From Siphonodentalium dalli (lineage: Eukaryota; Mollusca; Scaphopoda; Gadilida; Siphonodentaliidae): a stretch of 64,000 bases of DNA. Location: the NCBI GenBank assembly GCA_032622095.1, contig CP136069.1:42448194-42512193 (forward strand), in the 5' to 3' direction. A program made the translations under genes and the position numbers. The notes beneath the pieces are model-generated. The model made no database searches and was not told the origin of the DNA. It worked only from the letters and a program-made list of their open reading frames with translations. Positions 11,520 to 22,390 of the stretch are shown in pieces (position 1 is the stretch's first letter; every line of letters starts with the position of its first letter).

Positions 11520-12644
11520 CAGGGATGTGGCTAGAGGGTCTCCGCTGGGGGGGGGTGTCCACCTTGGGAATTTCCAACTGCACCCCCCCCCCTTGAGTCA
11601 GAATCGTACTAACACAACTTTTGGCATATTTCCATTTGCACCCCCCCCCTTGTACCTCATGCTCAGGCCTAATTTCCTATATATTCATAAGCCATGCTTC
11701 TATTTTCCCAGTATGAGAATATTAAGATATTTTAACCTGAAAATTGCCCCCCAAAAAAACAACTAGTGATCTAATTCCAGACAAATGCACACAGCTACCG
11801 ACAACACACCAGGAAACACCGGGCCCACCATGGTTGTTCGGCCCGGTGTGAGAACATTTTGAAAACTATACAAGAAAATCGCAAATCCTAGCATCAAGAC
11901 TGGCCTCAACTGAAGCTTTCCTAGTGTTGGAAATTTCAAACCTCATACTCCCCCTCAGGTTGGAAAATTCTTCAACTGATAACCATTCATGTCTACAAGT
12001 TTGACCAAATGTAGTAAAATATTGTTTTGCTAAACTAATTAGCAGTTTTGTATTGGCCATGTGAATGGGGCAATGACACACCGGGCCGACCATGGTTCGG
12101 CCCGGTGTGCGAAAATTTTGAAATCTGAACAAGAAAATCGCAAAATCCTAACATCTAGACTAGCCTCAAGCCTTCCTACTGTTCGAAATTTCAAACCCTA
12201 CACCCCCACTTAGGTTGGAAATTTTCCAACTGATGACAATTCCAATGACAATGTTGACCAATTGTATGACAATATTGTTTTCTTAAATTAACTAGAAGTT
12301 TTTGACTGGCCACGGGGGAGAGACCAGGACACAAGCTTTCCAAGTGTTGGAAATTTCCAGCCTGTCACCCCCCCCCCCTAGGTTGGAAAATTTCCTACTG
12401 ATGACCATTTCTGTCAAAAAGTTTGACCAAAAATAGGAACATATGCAAATATTGGTCGAAAAACAATAAATTCCCCCAATAAATTGTTTTATAATCAAAC
12501 TACAAGAACATTTTCAACCTATTGTTGGTGTGAAATTTCGTTGTGGCAGGTATGAAATTTCCAACTATTGAAAATATAGCTCTCTGCTGGGGGGGGGGGT
12601 GAGACACCCCCCCCACACCCCCCCCCCCTCTAGCCACATCCCTG
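11520..12644. mobile_element. hAT-like non-autonomous element, 1125 bp, TSD AGTACATA
   Basis: It has the same CAGGGATGTGGCTAGAGG termini as 792-1444, flanked by AGTACATA at 11512-11519 and 12645-12652. The inside is a set of diverged tandem blocks, each with a GGTTGGAAATTTTCCAAC palindrome; two also carry ACCGGGCC...GGCCCGGTGTG. No transposase is seen. It is a longer relative of the 653-bp copy. Confidence 0.87.
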
Positions 12645-12842
12645 AGTACATATGTACTACCAATTCTCGAGGGCCATGAATAGCTATAAAATATTTGCTG
12701 GTAATCGGCTATGACCGTGCACTAAGGATTTTCAGATGACGCTTTATACTCGACTCAATCTTAACACTGTAAGTCCTTCAAACAATTTAAATATAAATAT
12801 TATGTCGACAGCAACATTATCTACTCAAACACGAACTGCATC

Positions 12843-12970
12843 TTAAGGATAGGATAGGATAATTTTATTATAATATTGTGACATATGCTATACAAAATTC
12901 ACAGATAGGTAAATACATTACATTGTGTATATTTATATAAAACCCGGCCCATAGGACCTATAAGTCACTT
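12843..12970 (-). mobile_element. LINE 3' tail with TATCC repeats
   Basis: Read on the minus strand this ends in AATAAAATTATCCTATCCTATCC, a typical CR1/L2-type 3' end with a short tandem tail, preceded by untranslated-like sequence. It is a short truncated copy without coding sequence. Confidence 0.5.
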
Positions 12971-13389
12971 TAAGTAAATATGTACATCGAATTAAAAGTT
13001 ATATGCGTATGCTTGGTAGAGTCAACAAAATGCGTCTACGATTAAAGAAGAAGGCTTATTTATTACGCGATTGTTATGGGACTTGGATCAATGTGATCAT
13101 AATATGGGTGGCTTTCCGGTAGTGTTTTGTTGTATTCATCAGGATAGTAATCCTTTAAAATCAATAATTTTGAATAATAATAGTAATGGTGTCTATCTCT
13201 ATTACCTGGCAGGTGAGAGTAATGACACATTGCAATTCACGTTGTATAACATGTGGGACATGACATCCGGCCGACTACATGGGCGGGGTTAATCCATTAC
13301 AATATATCCAGCATCCATTCCAGTTTTGATGAGACCCACTGTTAAAGATGGTATATCTCTTTGTAAATATGTGTTATATAGTTGCCGGG

Positions 13390-14521
13390 TAGGGTCCTGC
13401 GAATATTCGATATTCGATTCGAGATTCGATTCGAAAGTCAAATTTGATTCGAATTCGAGTCGAAATTTCGAATATATATGGATGAAATTATTAGCTGCTT
13501 ACGAACACGTATACACACGTCGATCTTAGCTGTTTCTGTGCCATTTAATTCCCTAAAATTATGAATATGTGCACTTTATAATTCTTATTGTACATCACGA
13601 ATGTACGCATGCTATTAAATATATTTATGACCAGTAATTAGCCACCAAATTAGGACCACTAAATACGTCTGAATTATAGCTTTGAACATGGTTGCCAAAA
13701 GCTATGAAATCGCAGTTGGACAGACGACGCACGTAAATTATAATAACTATGAGACTGAGCAACTGCTAGCGTTATCCGCCGACTGTCTATCTCAGGTTCC
13801 GCGTTATTTGTATGTGACATCGTTGATGATGTAAACTTCACGTGTTTCAGGGGTCGAAAAGTGCATGTTGCAGTTTTCTTTTGAAGTTTCGGAGCGTTCC
13901 TTTGGCACTTGACAATAAGTCGTCCGTTATTCATGTTTATTTTAAACATGATAAGCTTATCAGGCAGTGCAAGAACTTACACGTGTGACGAATACAACAT
14001 GGCGTATAAATCGCAAGCATCTGGGACAACGACCCATCTATGGAATCATCAGTTCCAGAAGCACCCAGTACTACATAAACAGGCTACCCTACGACCGTTG
14101 TTGCATCTTCAAGTTTACAACAACGGGTGTTTCCGAATGCCCATTTGCAATTTTGCATGTACGATCAAACTGTACAAACTTTGCGTGATTTTTGTTCCGA
14201 TAGGCCGGTTATATATTAATCGTCGTGACGTCCGCATGGACGTTTTGATCTTTTTTATTTCTTCTTGACAATAATCAATTGAAGTTAATAGTATCGCGAT
14301 CGACGGTTGATCGCCACATAAGTTATGATGGAACTTCGTGGAAGTTCATAGAACGTTTCAAACATCATCTAATCATTGGCAAAACATGCCTAATTGAGAA
14401 TGCAACACACATGTATAATTCGATTCGATATTCGATTCGATATTCGATTTGATATCGATTCGAATTCTTCAATTCGATTCGATATTCGATTTGATCAAAA
14501 TTTCCAATTCGCAGGACCCTA
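13390..14521. mobile_element. hAT-like non-autonomous element, 1132 bp, TSD TTGCCGGG
   Basis: The termini are TAGGGTCCTGCGAAT and ATTCGCAGGACCCTA, flanked by TTGCCGGG at 13382-13389 and 14522-14529. Subterminal regions at both ends are ATTCGATTCGATATTCGA repeats. The middle (13560-14390) shows no transposase. The exact target duplication suggests a fairly recent insertion. Confidence 0.88.
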
Positions 14522-14773
14522 TTGCCGGGGTATAAATATTAGATATGAATGGAAGACCCCTGTCCAGAAATGCTTCTATCGATTAATATTTATTATATTT
14601 CAAATATTTTCTGGTCTAAAAACGTGTGGTTGTTTTGCTAACGAACAATAGTGGTTACTGTTAACAGAGAGACCAGAAATGTTATTGTGTAATTGTGTCA
14701 CAAATAAACGTTAATTAGACTCATTATCGCTTATAACAATCAATATGGGACAGTTGACGTTCGGAGCGCTGCT

Positions 14774-15220
14774 ATGGGAATATGGGAGGCCAAATTCACA
14801 TTTATTAATAATTGTGCTTCAGCGCAATTCAATTGCGATGAAGCGCAAACAATTGCCCTTCAGCGCAATTCAATTGCGCTTCGGTGCAATTCAATTGCGC
14901 TTCAGCGATGAAGCGCAATTGAATTGCGCTGAAGTGCAATTGAATTGCGCTGAAGCGCAATTAATTATATATATATGGCTAAACCCCCAGTTAATTAATG
15001 AATAAATCCAATAGAAAATTAATTGCGCTTGAGCGCAATTATTTTCCCATATATGGGAACCCCCAGTTAATTAATGGAATAACCTATCTATTCAGGGGTG
15101 TAAGCTTGTAACAATAATTGCGCTGCAGCGCAATTCAATTGCGCTGCAGCGCAATTAATATGAATCTAGCTGGATTGCGCTTCAGCGCAATTATTAATAA
15201 ATGTGAATTTGGCCTCCCAT
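14774..15220. mobile_element. Inverted-repeat element filled with GCGCAATT palindromic words
   Basis: The left end ATGGGAGGCCAAATTCACAT and right end ATGTGAATTTGGCCTCCCAT are inverse copies. The interior is an array of GCGCAATTCAATTGCGCTTC words, with repeated CCCCCAGTTAATTAATG segments. A right end of the same type borders 4085-4345. Confidence 0.7.
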
Positions 15221-15654
15221 ATGGGAACACCCTAATGATATCGCTATAATCATGGTATCACCTGAATGGTCTGTTCTAAAAATAGAACAATAAAGTGTCC
15301 CATTTAATCATATCATTTTATAATAAAATATTCGAAATTAAATAAATATGCAAAGCACATCAAGCACATTTTGTTCCATTAGAATTTCCATGGAAATTCC
15401 ATTTAAATTTTATAATTTAATTTAATGCCTACATTTGTATATTTATGTCAAATCCTAATCCGATAAGAGTAAATCATATCCCGAGTTTTCAGAATGACGG
15501 CGAAAATGGCAATCGGAAGTCAACAATTGAAGTGCTTTTTGTTGATGTTTAACTAAATGTTCAAATACCGAATAAATGTATCGCCAGTTAATAGTTATAT
15601 ATATGCCACCATACGAGTTTCCAGATCGGCCTTCTAGTTTCATAATACATCATG

Positions 15655-16620
15655 TGTGTCCCAAACCACATAACGAGTGTACCAAACAATATACGGTGTA
15701 ACAAATAACCTGCCTAGTATCAAATACCCAATCAGTGAGTATCCGAATCCATACGACTGGTGCCCCAAATCCAAATATTGTCATGAGAACTATCTTAAGT
15801 CCACCCAAAGAGTTCCCCACACCACCTCAAGTAGCGCCACAAACCACATGCAACTGGTGTCACAGATAGTCCCCCAAACAATGCATATGGTGTCCCAACA
15901 CACAATGAGTGCCACAAACCATCCAATGAGTATCTCAATCCACCCGATTAATGCCGCAGCCCATGCAACAAATGTTCCAAACCACAATGCATGATAGCGC
16001 ACCAAACAATGCAACTGGTGTTCCAAACCACATAGGTTGTCCAAACAACATCGGGTATGTCCCAAACTACCCAAATGTGTGTCCCTAACCATCCAATGAG
16101 TGTTTCAGACCATACAACGAGTGGTTCAATCCATACAATGAGTGCACAAAAGCACACAATGAGAGTCCCAAACATTCAGCGACTGTCCGAAACGAAAAGA
16201 CTGTCTGATATGCATCCAATGTGTACTTCATGTCACGCAGCTAGTGTCCCACGCATCCGAAGAGTGTCATATGTCATACAACAGGTGTTCCAAACCACCG
16301 ACTGTCTCTCAATCCATTCATATGCCCAATCAGTGGACCAATCAACCATTCTGTGCCCCAGTCCACCAAACGGGTGCCCCATAACCACAGCGAGTGTAAA
16401 AGACACACCCAATTTGTGTCCCAAGCAATCCAATGGGTGTCACAAACCACCCAGCGGGTGACCCAAAGTGGTCCCAAGCCATAAAACTAGTATCACGAAA
16501 CATCCCATGAGTTCCCAATCCACCCAACTTGTATCAGAAACCATCTACTAACTAAAACTGTGTACAAAACCCTCCACTGAGTATTTAAGGCCATCAAATG
16601 AGTGTTCCAATAATAGTTTT
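15655..16620 (+). repeat. 21-bp minisatellite, left array
   Basis: Units resemble GAGTGTCCCAAACCATCCAAT, about 45 copies, diverged. As 21 is divisible by three, it keeps frames open and produces heptapeptide-repeat ORFs on both strands (for example 16057-16461) that are not evidence of a gene. Confidence 0.8.
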
Positions 16621-16748
16621 AATAAACCATGAGACACTCTCTTGTTGGTTTGAGATATTCGATGGATTGTTTTGTACACTAATTTTTTGGGACACTAATT
16701 TGAGCTGAATTGGTCGCCCTCGTCGGTTTTTTTTTTGGTGTGTGATCT

Positions 16749-17110
16749 GGTGTGATAAAGGTATCCAGGTTCCGAAAATTGTGATAAAGGTGCCCAGGTT
16801 GGGAAAAATCGTGATAAAGGTACACTTGCAGGTTCTTCTGCGGTCGACGGGGTATTTTTGACAGGACAACATATCAAATGATACATTAGTTGACATACTA
16901 ATACTTCGTCGGGACTATATTCTCTCAATTTAGAGCAGTTCAAACAATTTAAAACTGAAATCAACTGCTTAAAACCGAACGACTTTCCAACAAAGCCACT
17001 AAAATCTCCTTTAATTTGAGATTTGATGAACCTGGGTTTACCTTTATCACGATTTTCACAACCTGGGTACCTTTATCACAATTTTCAGAACCTGGGTATA
17101 CCTTTATCAT
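16749..17110. mobile_element. Inverted-repeat element with tandem GATAAAGG units
   Basis: The left end has three units of GTGATAAAGGTACCCAGGTT type and the right end the inverse AACCTGGGTACCTTTATCAC units, around a 200-bp centre. It lies between the two satellite arrays. Confidence 0.65.
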
Positions 17111-17479
17111 AAAACATCGATGAGAGTGACCAATTAATTCAGCCTCATTACGCCACCTGTGGTGTATCTAGCTGCTGAGATTTTGATATTGCGTGGTGGA
17201 CAGGGCGAATGCATTGTGGGGCTTTTATTTATTTATAGAGTTGGAAATTCCGTTTATTTAAAAGTCGGAACTACGCGACCAGTAGGCCAAGTCCAGTAAA
17301 ACGGTTCGTTATAGGTGCTGGTTGTTATTGTTATTTTAACGGAATTCTGAGTTGGTCATTCGCGAAACCAATATATTTTATATTCTATAATTAAAACCGT
17401 GGGTATATAATATATGATCCTCTTTATGGATATTGTAGGAAGGTAAATTTAGCTAAAGCGGTGGGATATCTTGCAAGAC

Positions 17480-18215
17480 AACACATTTCGGTTTGCGCTA
17501 TAACTGCTCAATGTTTTAAGGTGTTACACAACGTCTGATAAAAAGAGTTCTATCTGGAATATTCACACAATTTTTTCTGAGAACATGCATAGAGTAAACA
17601 TAGTCCTATCGGACTATCGTAAAGTAGTTCCGTTTAATTCGGGATTAATTAACCCTCAGACTGCCGAAACTGCCGACAATAAATTCGCTTGTTTGTGTCC
17701 CCCGAAAATCAAACTTGCCTGTTTAGAGGTCCCATTTTCGTGGCTAATGGTGATAGAATCACAATTTTTCAGTCAAGTTCATGGATAAATTACATTACAC
17801 TTAATCGGCTTATGTCCGCGGCCATAAACCTGCGTTTTGATAACAATTTATTTGAGACAAACTGTTGCGCGAGTATCAGTCGGCGCTTATCGGTTGAAGT
17901 TATTATGATCGTGCAGCCTGCACGTGCAACAAGTGTTCAAATACAACAGAAAAAAAATACTATGTCAAATAAATAACGTGATCAATGGACAGACACGTTT
18001 CATTTCCGTGGGACACGAAAAAGCGAATTTAATGTCGTCAGTTTCGGCAGTCTGAGGGTTTTAATTAATCTCCTTTACGATATCCCGATTGGACTATGTT
18101 TACTCTATGTTCTCTGAAAAAAAAATGGTGTGAATATTCCCGATAGAACTATTTTTATCAGACGTTTTGTAACACATTAAAACATTGAGCAGTTAGCGCA
18201 ATTTTCTGAAATGTC
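17480..18215. mobile_element. Foldback element with arms of about 200 bp
   Basis: The left arm runs from ACATTTCGG through AACTGCTCAATGTTTTAA, ACGTCTGATAAAAAGAGTTC, AGTAAACATAGTC and CAGACTGCCGAAACTGCCGA. The right arm is the inverse, ending AACATTGAGCAGTTAGCGC. The unpaired centre is about 290 bp. No transposase. Confidence 0.75.
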
Positions 18216-18527
18216 GGACTATTTCGTCTATAAAAATACGATGAGCAACTGAAAATGTTTTTCAACATTCTGGAAGGGGTATATGTCCATGGTATATATG
18301 TTTAAAATTTCACGCATAAACTATGACAGATAACAAAGTTATAATTAGTTTTATAGGCCCACCATAAATCCCCTATAATAAACGCATGCCTCCGTAAGCA
18401 CATGGCTTTGCTGTGGATACTTTCGTTCCCAGCATGCATCATTCTCGCTATCTGTAAAATGTCTATGAACAATGGCTGCATGTGCCATGCACTCTTAGCT
18501 TTGATCCGCATTTAGAAGCATTCTGGT

Positions 18528-18718
18528 GTGGCGAATGAGAAACCTGCAGTAATTTATAAGCCGTAGTTCATTGTAATAATTTGAAGAATTACTTGTCTTA
18601 ACGAAATTCTGAGGCGGTCCATTCATGTAACCAATATATTTTATATTATGATTTATATTTATGACTAATAATACGATCTTGGTGGCGTTACCATTTCTGA
18701 CTATGGTTTTCTTGTTAT
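18528..18718 (+). repeat. Dispersed repeat, second copy of 7247-7435
   Basis: It shares GAGAAACCTGCAGTAAT, TTCTGAGGCGGT, ATTCATGTAACCAATATATT and GTTACCATTTCTGA with 7247-7435 in the same order and strand. A partial copy lies at 17300-17430. Confidence 0.65.
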
Positions 18719-18721
18719 GGT

Positions 18722-19265
18722 GATGTGGGACATTCTATACGCATTGGAGTGAGTTTAGACACAAGTTGGTGTTTTTAAAGACACTCCTGGTCCTGGTGGT
18801 TTGAGGCAATCGTCGTACGTGTTGCATGGGAAGGCCCATTGGATGGTTATGAACACTCATTGATTGGTTTGGGACACCCATTGGATGGTTTTGGGTTCTC
18901 GATTGATGGTTTGAGACGCTCGTTGTGTAGTTTGGAACACCACGTGCATAGTTTGGGACACTCTCTGGCAATCGTTGGTTGGTTTGGAACACTTATCTGG
19001 GCGGGTTTGGACACCAGTTTGGTGGTTTGGGACACTAGTCGGGTTGATTTGGATACGTATTGGATGGTTCAGGACACTGTCTAGTTGGCTGATTTGGGAT
19101 GGCCGTTCTATGGACTGGGTCGGTTTGGTATATTATAAAAGATTATGGTTTGAGACACCTGTTGTGTGGATCTACGCTTCTTAGATGGGTTGGGGGACAC
19201 TCGTTAAGTCGTTTTTGGACACTCATTGGATTGGATATATTTGGATACTAGTTTGGTTACATATC
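18722..19265 (-). repeat. 21-bp minisatellite, right array, inverted
   Basis: The same unit as 15655-16620 on the other strand (TTGGATGGTTTGGGACACTC). About 25 diverged copies. Confidence 0.8.
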
Positions 19266-19452
19266 TGATGGCATAGGACTATATTGACTATATATTATAT
19301 TCGACACGAGAAGTTACAAATCAATGAAAATATTTAAGTTTTTAAATTTCGATCGCTAATTTATACGACACCATTTTGGGACACCGAAGTGACAAATTCT
19401 CGGCATATATATAGCTCGCTATTATTGGATTAGGATTTGACATCATTTACGG

Positions 19453-20529
19453 TGGTGTAACTGGGCATTTATGCCAATAGTTTTGGCGCGTCTAAATTTA
19501 AACAAGCTGGTTAACTTTAGCGAAAATTGCCCAATTTAACTTCGGTCGCCATTTTTTCCCTATTTTGGAAAGTGATGCCCTCATTTCTTTAAAATAGGCA
19601 CTATAGTGGTTCATATCTGACAACCAATTAGTATTCAGTACACCGTGTGTTAGATTCCTTATATTCTGGGCATTAAAATAATAATTGATATTTCTCCGAA
19701 ATTTAGTTTTAAATCTATTTTAATTAGAGGGACACTGGAGAGCCAAATCCGCGTGATATCGCTCATAATTATCAGATATTGATTTAACATGTGGTACATG
19801 TATATGTTGGCACAAATGGCCATTCAAATCAATATATAGTTTTCTTAAAAATGGAAACTATCTGGTGAAATTTAGCGAACATTGCCCAATTTGACACAAC
19901 AGAAATAATTTGTTTTTGTTGCATGTTTCTGCCATTTTTATAACTTAAATATAAATACCATTCAATCTTACATTCCACAACGAACGACATAGCCTATCTG
20001 GCAATAAAGCCATATATACATGTCAATACTTTTTTTCTTCAAATAGCTCTAAAACATTACCCCCCAAAGCGGATTTTGAAAATGTTGTTCCCAGATTCTA
20101 CCAGACAAAACAAAATGACACCAAAAATTACATATAATATATTTTTCATTGTTTTATCGCTTATATGAGAACTATGAAGTGCCACGAGTTGCTGCACCAT
20201 TGATTCAGCATGGCCATTGCAAGAACCATACAGCCTTCTACAACGAAATTTTGGTAAACTTGCCAGGTATAAATATGACAGCGTCTTATGAAACGTACCC
20301 TGGGGTCGATCATAACATTGTTTTTGATTGTTTTATAATTTTCTACATTCTCTTTTATTAATTCGCCACGTGATTTCGTTTATTTACCATTTGGTCTGTG
20401 ACCAATGATGATAGTGGAGAAATTATTAATAAAACAAAAAAATCAACTTTACGTACGGTAGTGCAAACAGAACATTTTTTTCGGGTTTTGGTTACGTACT
20501 TTCTAACATGAAAACGCCACGGAATTTCG
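19453..20529. other. No gene recognised between repeats
   Basis: AT-rich. A 70-codon frame at 20149-20361 has ordinary composition but no recognisable domain or splice context. Phrases such as TGCCCAATTT recur near 19530 and 19880, suggesting an old internal duplication. Confidence 0.4.
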
Positions 20530-20910
20530 TTTAAAGATACGGGCGGTGTTGGCTGTGGGTATGCTGTTAAAATATTCAGCTTCGACAAACCCGCCATAAA
20601 CAGAAAGAATAGTAAAATATTGACAGACCTTGTTCTTATACCAATCAGAAATATGGCATAAACAGTATAAATGTTATTGTCAAATGTTTTTCCTTTGTTA
20701 TGTAAACAAAAGAAAAAAACGTTATGTACAGCAGAACCTGGCTTTTGTTTAGATCCGGATATGGTAACCGTAAAGAGCGTTATTTGTTACTGTTTTCCTG
20801 ATAATGGAAATAATAAAGAGCGTTTATATCATTTGTGTGTGATTAACCAATAGAATTGCGCTGTGTTATGTAAACAGAAGCAAAACTTCTGTAACGCGAG
20901 CAGGTTCTTG
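20530..20910. mobile_element. Foldback MITE, copy 2 of family at 45985
   Basis: It shares GTATGCTGTTAAAATATT, CATAAACAGAAAGAATA, GACAGACCTTGTTCTTA and GAACCTGGCTTTTGTTTA with 45985-46335. The right arm is more diverged. Confidence 0.55.
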
Positions 20911-21590
20911 TTTACGTACACCATCGTACGTCTTGGTGACAATATAGGGGGGCCTACTATTTACGCGCTGATATTATTTGGCATATGAAAAAAACTATAA
21001 TATATATTTTAATATTCCTTTAATTAATGGCGATTTGAACAAATATGAATATTTCTGCAACGAACGCCGACCGTGCCTTTAACCGTTTCAATGTTTTTAT
21101 GACCAGCGATAGCAAGGTAACTATTGGGGAATAAATCAGCTTTGTATTCGAGAGTATATGCAAATAAAGTAAATTTTCGGGTTGGGGGGGGGGGGTACAT
21201 ACGGATATGATATATTGTCCTAGTAAGGTTGATACCATCACAATTTACCGACGATGACTAATTGGTGAGACGGCATTTGCCCCACTATATTCAGTTACAC
21301 ATATATTTGATGGAAAAATTAATGTGTGTCTCTTTCAGATCCCATGCTCTTATGGATCCGTGTGTAATACACCACACGAATAATGTTAGAGCGTCCCCAA
21401 GCAGGACCGATGACACATTCTTGACACATCTGCACATAATTAAACTACGTTGGGTATATTTCGTCTCACATAAGAACCCCCGTGCGTAAAGATCGAATTT
21501 TAGCCGTATACTGGCAGGATATTTCCATATATATCCGTAATCGTATTCGTGATTTTGCGAAAGGTCTCTGTTGTACCGCAGCTCAGTCAC

Positions 21591-21711
21591 TTTTAGCCGA
21601 TGCCGACCTTTGTATCTACGGAAGTAGAAATCAATGACGCACCAACTAGCCATCACAGTTTCTGCCAACTTATTTTCGTTATAATGAACAATTTTAATTG
21701 TCAGTGACAAG
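21591..21711 (+). promoter_or_regulatory. Conserved leader or proximal promoter of the NRF-6-like gene
   Basis: About 110 bp upstream of the ATG aligns with the region upstream of the inverted paralogue (4818-4935 on the minus strand). Shared blocks include TTGTATCTACG, CCATCACAGTTTCTGCC and GAACAATTTTAATTGTCAGT up to the start codon. Homology fades further upstream. This is probably 5'UTR plus core promoter; I see no obvious TATA box at a decisive position. Confidence 0.5.
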
Positions 21712-22111
21712 ATGAAGCATTCTGCTATAAAATTATTCATTTTGTCTCTCATCGCATGTACTGTAGAGGGAGTATCAACAAATAAAAGCGTTTATAACGA
21801 TGTAATTAAAAACTACCTCGAAAAATTGTCAACTTCGTATTCGGAATATGGTGCGGTGACAGGGGCTCAGCATGGACATTTGGATCACAATGATCAGGCA
21901 TCGGATGTTTTGTTGTCAATCATGAATGGCCTGGGTGACATTAAAAGTATTGCCAGGAGCCTCATGTACTCGGACAACTCTGGCAAAAACAAGTTTGAAA
22001 AGGAGAACTTCAGAAACTTCGTCTCAAAATCTGGACAATGCCAGAATGACATAGAAGAAATAGCGACTGGACTACTTGAAACATCCAAGAATTCAACGTG
22101 GGCTTTACAAT
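21712..22111 (+). CDS. nrf-6-like: NRF-6-like exon 1: signal peptide and start of NRF domain
   Basis: Residues 1-133 plus one base. The ATG opens a typical secretory signal peptide (a lysine, then the hydrophobic run IKLFILSLIACTV, with likely cleavage near VEGVS). A polar helical stretch follows, then the hallmark SGQCQNDIEEI and the end motif SKNSTWALQ, matching the NRF domain start, which lies on the extracellular or lumenal side. The open frame runs on to a stop at 22122, but GTATGA at 22112 is the donor: splicing the last base T to exon 2 gives WALQFLDS, the family pattern. A paralogous exon with the same start and donor lies inverted at 4424-4817. There is no in-frame upstream ATG in the conserved leader. 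Confidence 0.93.
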
Positions 22112-22390
22112 GTATGATATAATTTTAAGTCAACAACGACGCCCCTAAGGCTAAGAGTCAATTATGGCAAAGCTGGAATGCCAAGGGCAAGGCTAAGGCC
22201 GAAATATTTTTTATTTTGTTCAAGTATCGATGGTATCTGGAGAAGTCGGCCCCATGTGAAAGTCGCCCCCACACGAAGACGGCCCCATGCGAAATTCGGC
22301 CCAGAGAAGTCGCCCCCATTAATTAGAAGGGATTAAATCGGCTTAATTTTATTGAGATAGTGTTTATCATTTATGTTGGCTTATCCATAT

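Larger units (their letters stand above)
15443..19452. mobile_element. Candidate 4-kb element with long inverted ends built of a 21-bp satellite
   Basis: The left end TGTCAAATCCTAATCCGATA...CCCGAG is the approximate inverse of the right CTCGG...TATTGGATTAGGATTTGACA. Each end passes inward into the same 21-bp satellite in opposite orientation (15655-16620 and 18722-19265). The middle holds two further foldbacks and a copy of the 7247-type repeat. No transposase was found, and the boundaries are approximate. Confidence 0.5.

Noticed and set aside
16057-16461. Open frame encoding a heptapeptide repeat (VPNHPMS-like)
   Set aside because: It arises from a 21-bp satellite, which keeps several frames open on both strands. 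There is no start context, domain or splice support.
20149-20361. 70-codon frame with protein-like composition
   Set aside because: No recognisable domain, homologue or convincing splice sites; left as unexplained.
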